From positions 1 to 39,030 of the forward strand of contig JAILHH010000032.1 of assembly GCA_024695935.1 (NCBI GenBank): a stretch of DNA of 39,030 bases. The letters run 5' to 3'. Positions 16,455 through 24,876 of this stretch are shown in pieces. The position numbers were made by a program, and so were the translations under genes. Position 1 is the first letter of the stretch. Each line of letters begins with the position of its first letter. Source of the stretch: Acetatifactor sp. Lineage in GTDB: Bacteria; Bacillota; Clostridia; Lachnospirales; Lachnospiraceae. The notes beneath the pieces were generated by a model. The model was not told the DNA's origin, made no database searches, and worked only from the letters and a program-made list of their open reading frames with translations.

Positions 16455-19400
16455 TTAATCCTTCTTTTTTCCGGTTTTCTTTACGCTGTAAGCACCGATT
16501 CCACCGATAGCTGCAAGGCCGCAAACTGCGATTGCAGCGATCAGGAATCCTCTGTTTGAAGATGATGCGGTTGTAGGTGCGACAGTTTCCTCGATAGCCT
16601 CACTTGCAGGCTCTGAAACTGCTTCTTCAACAGCCTCGTCCTCAGCCTCTGTGACAACTTCCTCTGTCAGTGCTTCATCAGCTGCATCACCTGCAGCATC
16701 TTCCTCTACACCATCCGCAAGAGGAGCTGCATCATCCGCAATAACTGTTCGTCTTGTTGCGGGAAGTCTTCTTACGATGCTTCTGATGATATTTCTGGCA
16801 GTTTCAACCACGTTTGTAATGGTCTGCTTGATAACGTTTACGATAGTATGGATGATTCCGCCGGAATGTGAGCTGCCTGAACCGTTACCGGGTTTGGTCT
16901 CTTCCTCATCATCCTTGTCATCTGCAGGTGTGGTGTCATCACCTTCTGAAACAGTTGCATCTCCATCTGATACTGTAGCATCGCCGTCTGAAACTGTGTC
17001 GTCTCCGTCTGATACTGTAGCATCGCCGTCTGAAACTGTTTCATCTCCGCCCTCTACAGGCTCTTCGTCATCACTCTGAACCGCTTTAACATCAATGTAA
17101 TCGTAATTTAACCAGTCTCCTGTGTAAGTACCTGCAAGAACAAGTCTGTTGTAACCTGCCTCAAGTTCAACAGTGATCACTGCGGTCACAATATGATCCC
17201 ATGAGAATCCGGTATTTTCAAGCACGAATGTCTTGCTCTCAGCGCCGTTTAATTCGTATACACAGGTCATATCCGCACCGTTACCGTTTCCTGCAACAGT
17301 GATCGTATATTCACCGGCTTCTTTTACAAAGATGCTGTAATCGATGTAATTCATTGAAGTGCCGATAATCTCACTGCCTTCAACGTAATCGTATGTGGCA
17401 CCCATTCCACCTACACCGTTGTTATTTGCCGGTCCGGAATAGAATCCCTGATGCTCTGCCGAAGGAGTATTTGCTGACTTACAGTTAAAGTCCTCAGCCT
17501 CATATCTCTCAGAACCGTCTTCCAGAACAGTCACGGGTGCGTTTGCCACATCAACATAGTCGATGTTCATCCAGCCGCCGCCAAGAGCTCCTGAAAGAGC
17601 GAGAGTGTTATCACCTGCCTTGAGTTCAAGCTCAAGGGCAATTTCGTGCATCACATCCCAGTTGTGTGTATCAAGAACTGCAGGTACTGCCAAAGTAACT
17701 ACATCGCCGTCGTTAACCTTGAAAACCATCTCTTTGTCATCGTCACCGTTGTAGCCGATGTGGAGTCTGTAGGTTCCATCAAAAGGAGCATTGATTGTAA
17801 ATACCGCATGAGGAATATTTGACATATCATCTTCAACATCTGATGCATTTACATCGTCTGTTGAAAGTCTTGCGACAGCTCCAAGGTATGAATAGAAGCT
17901 CTGCTCTTCCAATGCGCTGCCGTTTACAAGCTCGGCATCAGCCTCGCCCTCAAGTCTGGTCCATCCGCTGATGGCAGGTACTCTCTCTACAACCTCGCCT
18001 TCCTGTGTTTCGGAGTAAACCACATCGATATAATCGTAATTGATCCAGTCACCATTGTAAGCACCTGAGATGATAACCTGATTATATCCCTTGTTCAAAT
18101 ATACGTGGATCGTCTGGTATACCAGATGATTCCATGACTGACCCGCATTGTAGAGATAGAAATTCTCGCTGGGCTTATCATTTACCTGGTAAGCACAGGT
18201 CATATCAGAGCCGTTACCGATTGCATCAACAGTGATGTCATAGTATCCGTCTTTTTCAGCAAATACGCTGTAATCTACATAACGAAGCTTTGATGAGAGA
18301 ATGTCATCACCGATGTTGAACTTAACATTTGTGCTCATTCCTCCGCGTCCGTTTAATTCCTCGATGCCTGAGTAGAAATCCTGATGCTGGAAGTCCTCAC
18401 CTGAAATTGAAGTGTGGCTTTCCATCTCATATCTCTCAACACCGTTTTCATCGATAAATACAGGATAATTTGAAACATCCACATAATCGATGTTCATCCA
18501 GCCGCCGCCAAGGGCTCCTGAGAAGTAAATGGTGTTTTCACCCTCTTCAAGTTCAAGGGTTACAAGTACTTCATGCATTGCATCCCAATTGTGGGTTGAA
18601 AGAACTGCGGGTACGGATACTTCTTTGACCTCTCCGTCTCCCACCTTAACTGCCATCACCTTGTCATCGTCACCGTTGTAACCGATGAGGAATCTGTAGG
18701 TTCCTGCCGCGATCGCATTATATGTAAGTGTTGCATATTTAATATTTGACCAGTCGGGAGCGATATCAGATACATGCACATTGCTGTCGCTCATTCCGCT
18801 GATGGCAGAACCAAAGGAGAAGAAGCTCTGCTCCTCAAGGCCTGCGCCGTTAAATCTCTTTAATCCTACTTCACCCTCATATCTGGTGAAACCGCTGATG
18901 GCCTTTGGCATCTCCACGATCTCGATCTCGGATCCCTTGAGGATCACATCGATATAGTCGTTGTTTGCCCAGTCATCTGCATTTCCGATGGTACCGGAGA
19001 TGAAGAGAGTGTTGAAGCCCTTTTTAAGTTCTACCTCAAAGGATGCCTTCATAGCACTTGACCAGCCTGAAGCATCGACAGTAAGAGTCTTGTTCTCACC
19101 GTCATTTGCTCTGTAAGCCACGGTCATTCCCTCTTTTGAGTTTCCGTCATAACCAAAGTAAACTGTGTATGTACCGTCTTTTTCAGCATAAACCGTATAT
19201 TCTGTATGTCTTACGTTTGACCAGTCTGCATTAATCTGATCAAGTTCGATATCCTGATTTAATCCGCCTCTTGCCTGTCCGTTTGAGTAATGTGAACCGC
19301 CGGATGTCTCATAACCTGTTGCAAAGAAGTACTCACCCTCATATCTGGAAGCACCGTTTGCCTGAGTAACTACGGGATAATCGCTTAAATATACGCAGTC

Positions 19401-21794
19401 AAGGTTGATCCAACCGCCGTTCATGGTACCGGATACCTTGATGGTATTGTCGCCGGCCTTAAGATTTACGGATACGGCTCTTGTATGCATCTTATCCCAT
19501 GCATGAGAAGGATCAACTGCAGGAACGGAAAGCTCTTTTGCTTCCTCATCTCCCACTCTTACGAGAACTGTCTTGTCATCGTCTCCGTTATAGCAGATCA
19601 CAAGTGTGTACTCGCCTGCTTTTTCTACGTTTACATTGTAATCAACATATTTGATTCCGGACCAGTCACCAAGATCATCATCGGCATTCTGGCTGTTTTC
19701 CATCTGGCCTGCTGCCATTCCGTCGCTGTAGAATCCCTGTCTGTCCACTGCACCGCCGTGGATATTTTCTTCAAGGGTCTCATACTTTGTCCAGCCCGTG
19801 CTTCTGCCAAGATCTGCCTCATTATAAAGGCTTCCGTCCTCTGCTTTTCTAAGCTGGAATGTGGTCTGGCCGAGAGTTGTCTGGCTGTTTGCAAAAATTT
19901 CGCCGCTCTCCTTATCCTGAGCCACATAAAGTCCTGTAGTGCTTGACTTAAGAGCAAGTGCCATGGGAGCGATCTTTGAGAGAAGGAATTTCTCTGCGCT
20001 TTCAGCGCTGTCCGCATCTGCCACAAGGCTCTTTGTATCAGCATCAATTCTTACATATTTTCCTGTAGTCGCATCTTTAAGAGCAACCTTACCGCTGTTG
20101 GATTCGATAAAGAATCCGTTAACAGCATCCCCAGCCACTACTTTTTTGTCTGAAACACCAAGAATATCCTGTGTGTTTGTGAACTGGAAGTAATACTCCT
20201 TTGAAGCATCGATAGCTTCGGAACTTGCTCCGAGAGTTGATTCATAGATTGCTGCGTTAGCCCACTTTTCAACTACGGGAGAAAGTTCGGCATTGATGGA
20301 GCCCTGCTCTGTTCCAACCTTGCTCCATGCATCCTTTATCTGATCAAATGTAGCTGTCTCAATATTGATTCCGTTATCCATTGACACGGGATGGTGATAA
20401 ATGCCCCACATTCCGTAATAATCAATTGTCTTGTATGTCCATGTGGTCCAGTTGAGACCTGCTGTGGTCATAAGTTCAAGACCCTGATCCCATGCTGAAG
20501 GATTATTAAAGAATGAGAACTCTCCCATATAGCTGGGCACATCATAATCCGCATTCTTTATATTGTTTAACTTACTTGACATGCTGCTGATCTGCTGACC
20601 TGCCTCATTGTCATAGTCGCCGTAATTGTAATTGTGATATTCATACATTACGTTTGACCAGTCATAGATCGCAGGATTGGGAAGGTCAACGGGATCCCAG
20701 GTTGCTTCCATGATGATCACATGATTGTCACCGTTTTCTCTTATCCTGTCATATGCCTTGTCATATACGTCCCAGAGCATGTCATGGAGTGCATCCGCAC
20801 CGAGACCGTTGGGAGAATTGTATCTGTATGTACAGTAGGGCTCGTTCAAAAGATCGTAGCCTGCTACCGCCGCATTATTTTTATATCTCTCTGAAATGAC
20901 ATCAAACATATCATAGAAGAGATTCTGATTAGCCTCGGCATTTGCACCGAACCAGAACTCGGATGCTGAAACCTTATCGTCCTCTCCGTCCACACCTGAG
21001 TGATCGGATCCGTTCTGTGAACCGGGTGCTCCGTGAAAATCAAGCACCACATAGAGACCGTATTTTCCTGCTGTCTCAACAAACCAGTCCATCTTTGCAA
21101 AAGCCTTTGCATAAGGATCTGAAGCGGATGCATCATATCCGTACCATACACCGTTTCCATCCACCAGATTTCTCCACCAGAAGGGAAGTCTTACTGTGTT
21201 AAGACCAAGATCCGCAATATTCTTGAAATCCTGCTCTGTCCAGTATGCATTCTCATATACATCGATGAGTTCATACATTTTTTCTGAACCGAACTTACCC
21301 TCAAGGTACTCCATAATCGTCTGCTGGTCTTTTACATTTGCGCTTGCGGCAGTGGGAGTCATCCAGAACTCCTGAACCATGTAACCGCCTGCATTTGTAC
21401 CACGCAGATTAACGATGGCACCGTTTGCGTTTTTCAGATTTCTGCCGTCTGCTTTCAGGAAATCCGCATCTGTTATGGGTCTGTAAGTATTTTCTGTCTC
21501 ATTGTCACTTACAGTCGCATCGTTTTCGCTTACGGATGCATCTGTGTTATCATCTGCAACCTCTCCGCTCTCTGCATTTGCAGGAACAACGGAAATAACT
21601 TCCACATCATCCCCTGAGCTTACGAGCGCATCCTGTTGAGCAGCATTTTCGGTATCGTTTCCCGACACTGTGCTCAAAAGATTTTCGTCTGCAGCTCCGG
21701 TCTCAGCGAAAGCACTGACAGGCATGAAAGACACCGTCATTGTCACTGACAACAAAAGAGCCACAAATCTCATCGCTTTTTTGAAGCTTTTCAT
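16455..21794 (-). CDS. Secreted, membrane-anchored multimodular GH5 beta-glucanase
   Basis: This 1779-residue exported enzyme is numbered from ATG 21794, chosen because AGGAGG lies 9 nt upstream; ATG 21803 directly abuts that site. Order: signal peptide (1-31); acidic linker with VSGND/VSEND motifs (40-102); GH5 domain (about 105-520) with NLRGTNAGGYMVQEFWMTP, RLPFWWRN, acid/base Glu318 in LLNEP and nucleophile Glu425 in YMGEF; fascin-like beta-trefoil region (about 530-655); six CBM6/35-like modules (669-807, 817-952, 969-1110, 1120-1260, 1278-1419, 1429-1570); acidic VSDGD linker (1585-1620); an amphipathic basic helix (about 1646-1680); acidic coil; membrane helix (about 1750-1767) and Lys-rich tail. 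The RGxNxGGY region resembles exo-1,3-glucanase-type GH5 enzymes, so beta-1,3- or mixed-linked glucan is the likely substrate (inference). No LPXTG motif is visible, so anchoring is probably by the helix. Confidence 0.93.
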   Translation of the reverse strand: MKSFKKAMRFVALLLSVTMTVSFMPVSAFAETGAADENLLSTVSGNDTENAAQQDALVSSGDDVEVISVVPANAESGEVADDNTDASVSENDATVSDNETENTYRPITDADFLKADGRNLKNANGAIVNLRGTNAGGYMVQEFWMTPTAASANVKDQQTIMEYLEGKFGSEKMYELIDVYENAYWTEQDFKNIADLGLNTVRLPFWWRNLVDGNGVWYGYDASASDPYAKAFAKMDWFVETAGKYGLYVVLDFHGAPGSQNGSDHSGVDGEDDKVSASEFWFGANAEANQNLFYDMFDVISERYKNNAAVAGYDLLNEPYCTYRYNSPNGLGADALHDMLWDVYDKAYDRIRENGDNHVIIMEATWDPVDLPNPAIYDWSNVMYEYHNYNYGDYDNEAGQQISSMSSKLNNIKNADYDVPSYMGEFSFFNNPSAWDQGLELMTTAGLNWTTWTYKTIDYYGMWGIYHHPVSMDNGINIETATFDQIKDAWSKVGTEQGSINAELSPVVEKWANAAIYESTLGASSEAIDASKEYYFQFTNTQDILGVSDKKVVAGDAVNGFFIESNSGKVALKDATTGKYVRIDADTKSLVADADSAESAEKFLLSKIAPMALALKSSTTGLYVAQDKESGEIFANSQTTLGQTTFQLRKAEDGSLYNEADLGRSTGWTKYETLEENIHGGAVDRQGFYSDGMAAGQMENSQNADDDLGDWSGIKYVDYNVNVEKAGEYTLVICYNGDDDKTVLVRVGDEEAKELSVPAVDPSHAWDKMHTRAVSVNLKAGDNTIKVSGTMNGGWINLDCVYLSDYPVVTQANGASRYEGEYFFATGYETSGGSHYSNGQARGGLNQDIELDQINADWSNVRHTEYTVYAEKDGTYTVYFGYDGNSKEGMTVAYRANDGENKTLTVDASGWSSAMKASFEVELKKGFNTLFISGTIGNADDWANNDYIDVILKGSEIEIVEMPKAISGFTRYEGEVGLKRFNGAGLEEQSFFSFGSAISGMSDSNVHVSDIAPDWSNIKYATLTYNAIAAGTYRFLIGYNGDDDKVMAVKVGDGEVKEVSVPAVLSTHNWDAMHEVLVTLELEEGENTIYFSGALGGGWMNIDYVDVSNYPVFIDENGVERYEMESHTSISGEDFQHQDFYSGIEELNGRGGMSTNVKFNIGDDILSSKLRYVDYSVFAEKDGYYDITVDAIGNGSDMTCAYQVNDKPSENFYLYNAGQSWNHLVYQTIHVYLNKGYNQVIISGAYNGDWINYDYIDVVYSETQEGEVVERVPAISGWTRLEGEADAELVNGSALEEQSFYSYLGAVARLSTDDVNASDVEDDMSNIPHAVFTINAPFDGTYRLHIGYNGDDDKEMVFKVNDGDVVTLAVPAVLDTHNWDVMHEIALELELKAGDNTLALSGALGGGWMNIDYVDVANAPVTVLEDGSERYEAEDFNCKSANTPSAEHQGFYSGPANNNGVGGMGATYDYVEGSEIIGTSMNYIDYSIFVKEAGEYTITVAGNGNGADMTCVYELNGAESKTFVLENTGFSWDHIVTAVITVELEAGYNRLVLAGTYTGDWLNYDYIDVKAVQSDDEEPVEGGDETVSDGDATVSDGDDTVSDGDATVSDGDATVSEGDDTTPADDKDDEEETKPGNGSGSSHSGGIIHTIVNVIKQTITNVVETARNIIRSIVRRLPATRRTVIADDAAPLADGVEEDAAGDAADEALTEEVVTEAEDEAVEEAVSEPASEAIEETVAPTTASSSNRGFLIAAIAVCGLAAIGGIGAYSVKKTGKKKD
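16938..17042 (-). repeat. Tandem VS(D/E)GD-coding repeat in the GH5 linker
   Basis: Five to six copies of a 7-residue unit (ATVSDGD / DTVSDGD, last copy VSEGD) are encoded by near-identical 21-bp stretches, giving a very acidic flexible linker. Single VSGND, VSEND and VSDNE motifs occur in the N-terminal linker of the same protein. Confidence 0.85.
17085..19790 (-). repeat. Six carbohydrate-binding-like modules in A-B-A-B-A-B order
   Basis: Modules 1, 3 and 5 share YNGDDDK, a VPAV-x3-H-x-WD-x-MH stretch and GGW(M/I)N(I/L)D. Modules 2, 4 and 6 share an MT(C/V)xY-x-x-N segment, KG(Y/F)N-x3-ISG-like sequence and a DW-x-N-x-DYIDV end. All begin with an R(Y/L)E-(G/A/M)E-like motif or a variant, as in CBM6/CBM35 families. 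The pattern indicates triplication of a two-module unit. Confidence 0.8.
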
Positions 21795-21832
21795 CTCTAC
21801 CATCCTCCTATAAATAAATATACCTCAAATAT

Positions 21833-21910
21833 AAAACGTTTTTATTTTTTCGTTTTAAAAAAGACGAAACTTCGCATCGCCTGAAAATAAAACTTAAAAA
21901 CGTTTTTATT
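21833..21910. promoter_or_regulatory. Repeated AAAACGTTTT palindromes (candidate LacI-type operators)
   Basis: A 14-bp sequence, AAAACGTTTTTATT, occurs exactly at 21833-21846 and again at 21897-21910. The second copy extends to a 12-bp perfect palindrome (21896-21907). A degenerate third copy is at about 21942-21955. They sit 39-160 bp upstream of the GH5 start. Central CG palindromes of this kind are typical of LacI-family operators that control sugar genes; no such regulator is in the window. Confidence 0.5.
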
Positions 21911-22057
21911 AATATAAAACTACCACCCCATTATTTAAAAAACAATGTTTTTATTCATTTCTAGCAAAAGGAACAAAAAAACACTTTTCCAAGTCCTAAA
22001 GTACCGATTTACCTTTGTGCAATTTTAATAATAGACCCTCCGGCAATTTAAATTTTA

Positions 22058-22087
22058 TTGAATTAAATCTTATACAAGTTATATAAT
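22058..22087 (+). promoter_or_regulatory. Promoter of the aldo/keto reductase gene
   Basis: TTGAAT (22058-22063), an 18-bp spacer and TATAAT (22082-22087) on the plus strand, 34 bp before the ATG. Confidence 0.7.
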
Positions 22088-22120
22088 GAAAAGGAAATAA
22101 ATAATGGCGAGGTGCAGATT

Positions 22121-23299
22121 ATGCAATATAGAAAAGACAAATACGGAAACGAGATTTCCGTTCTGGGCTACGGGTGCATGCGCTTTTCTCAGACCGCAGG
22201 CATCGTCGATGTAAACAAAGCCGAAAAAGAGATCCTCTCCGCCATAAAAGGCGGCATAAACTATTTTGATACGGCCTATATCTATCCCGGCAGCGAAGCG
22301 GCTCTTGGTGAGATCCTTAACAGGAATTCCCTGAGGGACAAAGTAAAGATTGCAACAAAGCTTCCCCATTATATGCTTAAAAAACCTGAGGACATGGATA
22401 AGTATTTTTCAGAGCAGTTAAGCAGATTAAAGACGGACCACGTGGACTACTATCTCATGCATATGCTCACGGATATCAAAACCTGGAACCGATTAAAGGA
22501 TATGGGCATCCTCTCCTGGCTTGAGGAAAAGAAAAAAAGCGGTGCCATAGGTCAGATCGGTTTCTCCTACCACGGAAACTCCGATATGTTCTGTGAACTC
22601 ATCGATGATTACGACTGGGATTTCTGCCAGATTCAGTACAATTACCTGGATGAAAACTCCCAGGCAGGCAGAACCGGATTGAAGCATGCCGCATCAAAGG
22701 GTATTCCCGTTGTAATCATGGAACCTCTTCGCGGAGGAAAGCTTGTGAACAACCTGCCAAAGGAAGCCCTTGATCTGTTTGAAAACTATCCCGTAAAGAG
22801 AAGTCCCGCAGAGTGGGCCCTCAGATGGCTCTGGAACCAGCCTGAAGTGACCTGCGTTCTCTCGGGAATGAACTCCATGGAAATGGTTGATGAAAACATG
22901 CGCATAGCTTCAAACTCTCCCGCAGGCAATTTAAACGATGAGGATCTGACGCTGCTCTCAAAGATAGTAAAAGCGATAAATGCCACCATGCGTGTCGGAT
23001 GCACCGGCTGCAGATACTGTATGCCCTGCCCCAAAAACGTGGACATTCCCGGAACCTTTGCCGCTTACAACAGACAGGCTTCCGACGGAAAGATGACAGC
23101 ATTCAGAGAATACTTTATGTGCACCGGCCTAAGAAAAGACTACACCGGTCCGGCAAACTGTGTGGAATGCGGTAAATGCGAACAGCACTGTCCTCAGCAT
23201 ATTGAGATCAGAAAAGAGTTAAAGAATGCAAGAAAATCCCTGGAGGGCCCTCTTTATAGGATCGCACGAAAAATAGTTCCCTTTATCATGAAATACTAA
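22121..23299 (+). CDS. Aldo/keto reductase with C-terminal 4Fe-4S ferredoxin domain
   Basis: This is a 392-residue cytosolic oxidoreductase. The AKR barrel (about 1-285) shows VLGYGCMRFS, the tetrad Asp and Tyr in FDTAYIYPGSE, Lys in KIATKLP and His in YYLMHML. The C-terminal part (about 290-375) carries Cys motifs CTGCRYCMPCP and CVECGKCEQHCP, enough for two iron-sulfur clusters. This fused type is common in anaerobic Firmicutes; the physiological substrate is unknown. The ATG at 22121 follows GAGGTG. It is the first plus-strand gene after a long minus-strand block. Confidence 0.93.
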   Translation: MQYRKDKYGNEISVLGYGCMRFSQTAGIVDVNKAEKEILSAIKGGINYFDTAYIYPGSEAALGEILNRNSLRDKVKIATKLPHYMLKKPEDMDKYFSEQLSRLKTDHVDYYLMHMLTDIKTWNRLKDMGILSWLEEKKKSGAIGQIGFSYHGNSDMFCELIDDYDWDFCQIQYNYLDENSQAGRTGLKHAASKGIPVVIMEPLRGGKLVNNLPKEALDLFENYPVKRSPAEWALRWLWNQPEVTCVLSGMNSMEMVDENMRIASNSPAGNLNDEDLTLLSKIVKAINATMRVGCTGCRYCMPCPKNVDIPGTFAAYNRQASDGKMTAFREYFMCTGLRKDYTGPANCVECGKCEQHCPQHIEIRKELKNARKSLEGPLYRIARKIVPFIMKY

Positions 23300-23434
23300 C
23301 CGGGGATAAAACCAAAACAAGCATTTTAAATGTAACAAAATTGATAATCTCTCCCTTATACTCGGGTCATATCCTGTATATTTATTAGGAATTCAAAATA
23401 TCTGTATTTAAATACAATATTTTGTGGTGAACTA

Positions 23435-23462
23435 TAAAGTTTTGCAGGAATTCTGTCGAAAT
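23435..23462 (+). promoter_or_regulatory. Sigma-28 (FliA/SigD)-like promoter
   Basis: TAAAGTTT (23435-23442) and GTCGAAAT (23455-23462), with 16 bp between TAAA and GTCGAAAT, closely follow the flagellar consensus TAAA-N15/16-GCCGATAA. It lies about 35 bp upstream of the flagellin-like gene. No competing sigma-A promoter is evident there. Confidence 0.65.
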
Positions 23463-23496
23463 ATAGTTCGAGTATAAATAAAGGGGGAGATTTTTT

Positions 23497-24006
23497 TTGG
23501 AAATACAACGCATTTATTCCGCAAATAATGCATATTCTATCAATGCGTACAAGCATTTATCAGAAAGTAATACCAAAAATATCTCAGAGAAAAGCGAAAA
23601 CGGAGTTACCTTGGAAATATCGGAAAAGGCAGGAAAACTTGCAAAGATAAACGAGGTACTCTTAAGAGTCACAAAACTATCCGTAAAAGCAGCAGACAAT
23701 TCCATTTCATCAGATGACCGCCTGGCAATCGAGGACGAGATATCAAAGCTGATATCAAAAATTGACAAGATAAATGAGGGCAAGGATGTGGTCATGCAGG
23801 ATCTGGACAATATGATCCTTGGGGCAAACGGTGCTCCCATAAGCACTCCCAACATGAACATGGTAAGTGGCGAGATACTTAATGCAGACAGGGCTGTTGC
23901 AGAAAAGATCGCGGGATACAAGGTTTATGACATAAATAAAAAAGTTGATTCGCCGACTTTCGTCAACAGATCAACTTCTCCTTTTTCTGTGGATATTGCA
24001 ATTTAA
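23497..24006 (+). CDS. Short flagellin-N-terminal-like protein
   Basis: This is a 169-residue protein starting with TTG after GGGGGAG. Residues about 35-95 mirror the flagellin N-terminal helix region: GVTLEISEKAGKLAKINEVL, then RVTKLSVKAADNSISSDDRL and AIEDEISKLISKIDKI. These correspond to flagellin AAGLAISEKM, the M-x-ELA-x-Q-x-AN segment and the EVDQL-x-x-EI-x-RI segment. A stretch of roughly 30 residues usual between the first two appears missing, and no C-terminal flagellin domain exists. The remainder (about 100-169) is unlike flagellin and ends FSVDIAI. Together with a sigma-28-like promoter this suggests a flagellum- or motility-linked role. It is not long enough to be a normal filament subunit. 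Confidence 0.65.
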   Translation: MEIQRIYSANNAYSINAYKHLSESNTKNISEKSENGVTLEISEKAGKLAKINEVLLRVTKLSVKAADNSISSDDRLAIEDEISKLISKIDKINEGKDVVMQDLDNMILGANGAPISTPNMNMVSGEILNADRAVAEKIAGYKVYDINKKVDSPTFVNRSTSPFSVDIAI

Positions 24007-24022
24007 TATTTTAAGTTCATAA

Positions 24023-24598
24023 TCAGTAATTGCACAGACCGTTTTTTCGTCTGATACAATTGTCGCATAGGGGTCCTCTTCCTCTGTAGGAACTGTCCCC
24101 GTAAAAACATCTGTAAAGAACACTTTTCTGCGGAAGGAAACAATATCCTTCCGCTTTTTTTATGTCTATGCGCTCAAATCTTTCCAGTTCGTGATCAATC
24201 TCTTCAAAGTCAAGTCCCTCATCTCCCCAGAAAGCATAATCGGAAATGATCTTTCCTGACTTTTCTTCGATCACTGCATTGATCCTGTCATAGGCCAAAA
24301 ACATCAGATACGAGACGATGTTTTCACACAGAAGCTGTCTTTTGACCTCACTTTTTTCTGATAAGTCATTAAGCAGCCTGTCCACTTCATCACCCAGACT
24401 GTAAGCCACATCCGCATGGTCATCCTCCATTATCACCTCGGCATGATCCCTGTTCATAATGGCATTTGAAACCAGCTTTAACATCAGTTTTATCTCTGAG
24501 GAATCTTTTTTTTCATAATTAAACCGGTCTGAAAATTCTTCGACAAATTTTTCACCCGCAAGATTTGCGGTGCAGACCTTAAAAAAAAGCCTTTGCAT
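24023..24598 (-). CDS. Divergent MetH-activation-domain-like protein
   Basis: This is a 191-residue protein, not firmly recognised. The middle (YSLGDEVDRLLNDLSEKSEV, then a helix ending LAYDRINAVIEE) resembles the A-x-x-LG-x-EVDRLI pattern of stand-alone vitamin-B12-dependent methionine synthase activation domains. LPQKSVLYR near the end resembles their LPSKSV motif, and the C-terminus has CDNCIRRKNGLC like their Cys tail. The start ATG shares a base with the TGA of the Cys-rich gene upstream, so the two are translationally coupled. A role in corrinoid metabolism is possible but unproven. Confidence 0.5.
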   Translation of the reverse strand: MQRLFFKVCTANLAGEKFVEEFSDRFNYEKKDSSEIKLMLKLVSNAIMNRDHAEVIMEDDHADVAYSLGDEVDRLLNDLSEKSEVKRQLLCENIVSYLMFLAYDRINAVIEEKSGKIISDYAFWGDEGLDFEEIDHELERFERIDIKKAEGYCFLPQKSVLYRCFYGDSSYRGRGPLCDNCIRRKNGLCNY

Positions 24599-24849
24599 CA
24601 CATATTCCTCTTTAAAACTTCCATTATTTTATCGTAATTTTCAGGTCTGTGAGGGAAAGTGCAGTCAAGGCAGCTCTTTATGGTCCTGCCGCCGGATTCT
24701 ATCATTTTATAACTGCCCGGGCAGTTCTCCATCCTGTACATGGGGCAATAGCAAAAAAGACAGTTAAAGTCACTGAGCCCCTTGTGGCATGGAAAATATT
24801 CGCAGTCCCTGTTTTCAAAAAATTTATAGGAATTCTTTGTTTCTGCCAA
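24598..24849 (-). CDS. Cysteine-rich small-domain protein (PF04071-like)
   Basis: This is an 83-residue protein with ten cysteines in the order CEYFPCHKG, NCLFCYCPMY, CPG and SCLDCTFPHRPENYD, the pattern of the 'cysteine-rich small domain' family. That family probably binds metal and is often found near cobalamin genes. Translation starts at a TTG (24849), supported by GGGAGG seven bases upstream. It is coupled to the gene that follows (TGATG overlap). Confidence 0.8.
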   Translation of the reverse strand: MAETKNSYKFFENRDCEYFPCHKGLSDFNCLFCYCPMYRMENCPGSYKMIESGGRTIKSCLDCTFPHRPENYDKIMEVLKRNM

Positions 24850-24876
24850 GATCGTTCCTCCCGCAAAACTACCGTT

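Larger units (their letters stand above)
21804..22120. other. Divergent control region between GH5 and aldo/keto reductase
   Basis: This AT-rich region of about 320 bp separates the two divergent genes. It contains two palindromic repeats (21833-21910) on the GH5 side and a promoter for the reductase (22058-22087). No ORF with a ribosome site is seen. Confidence 0.6.

Noticed and set aside
16651-17079. Plus-strand ORF of 142 residues opposite the GH5 linker
   Set aside because: Ser/Thr-rich shadow of the repetitive acidic linker on the other strand, without a ribosome site.
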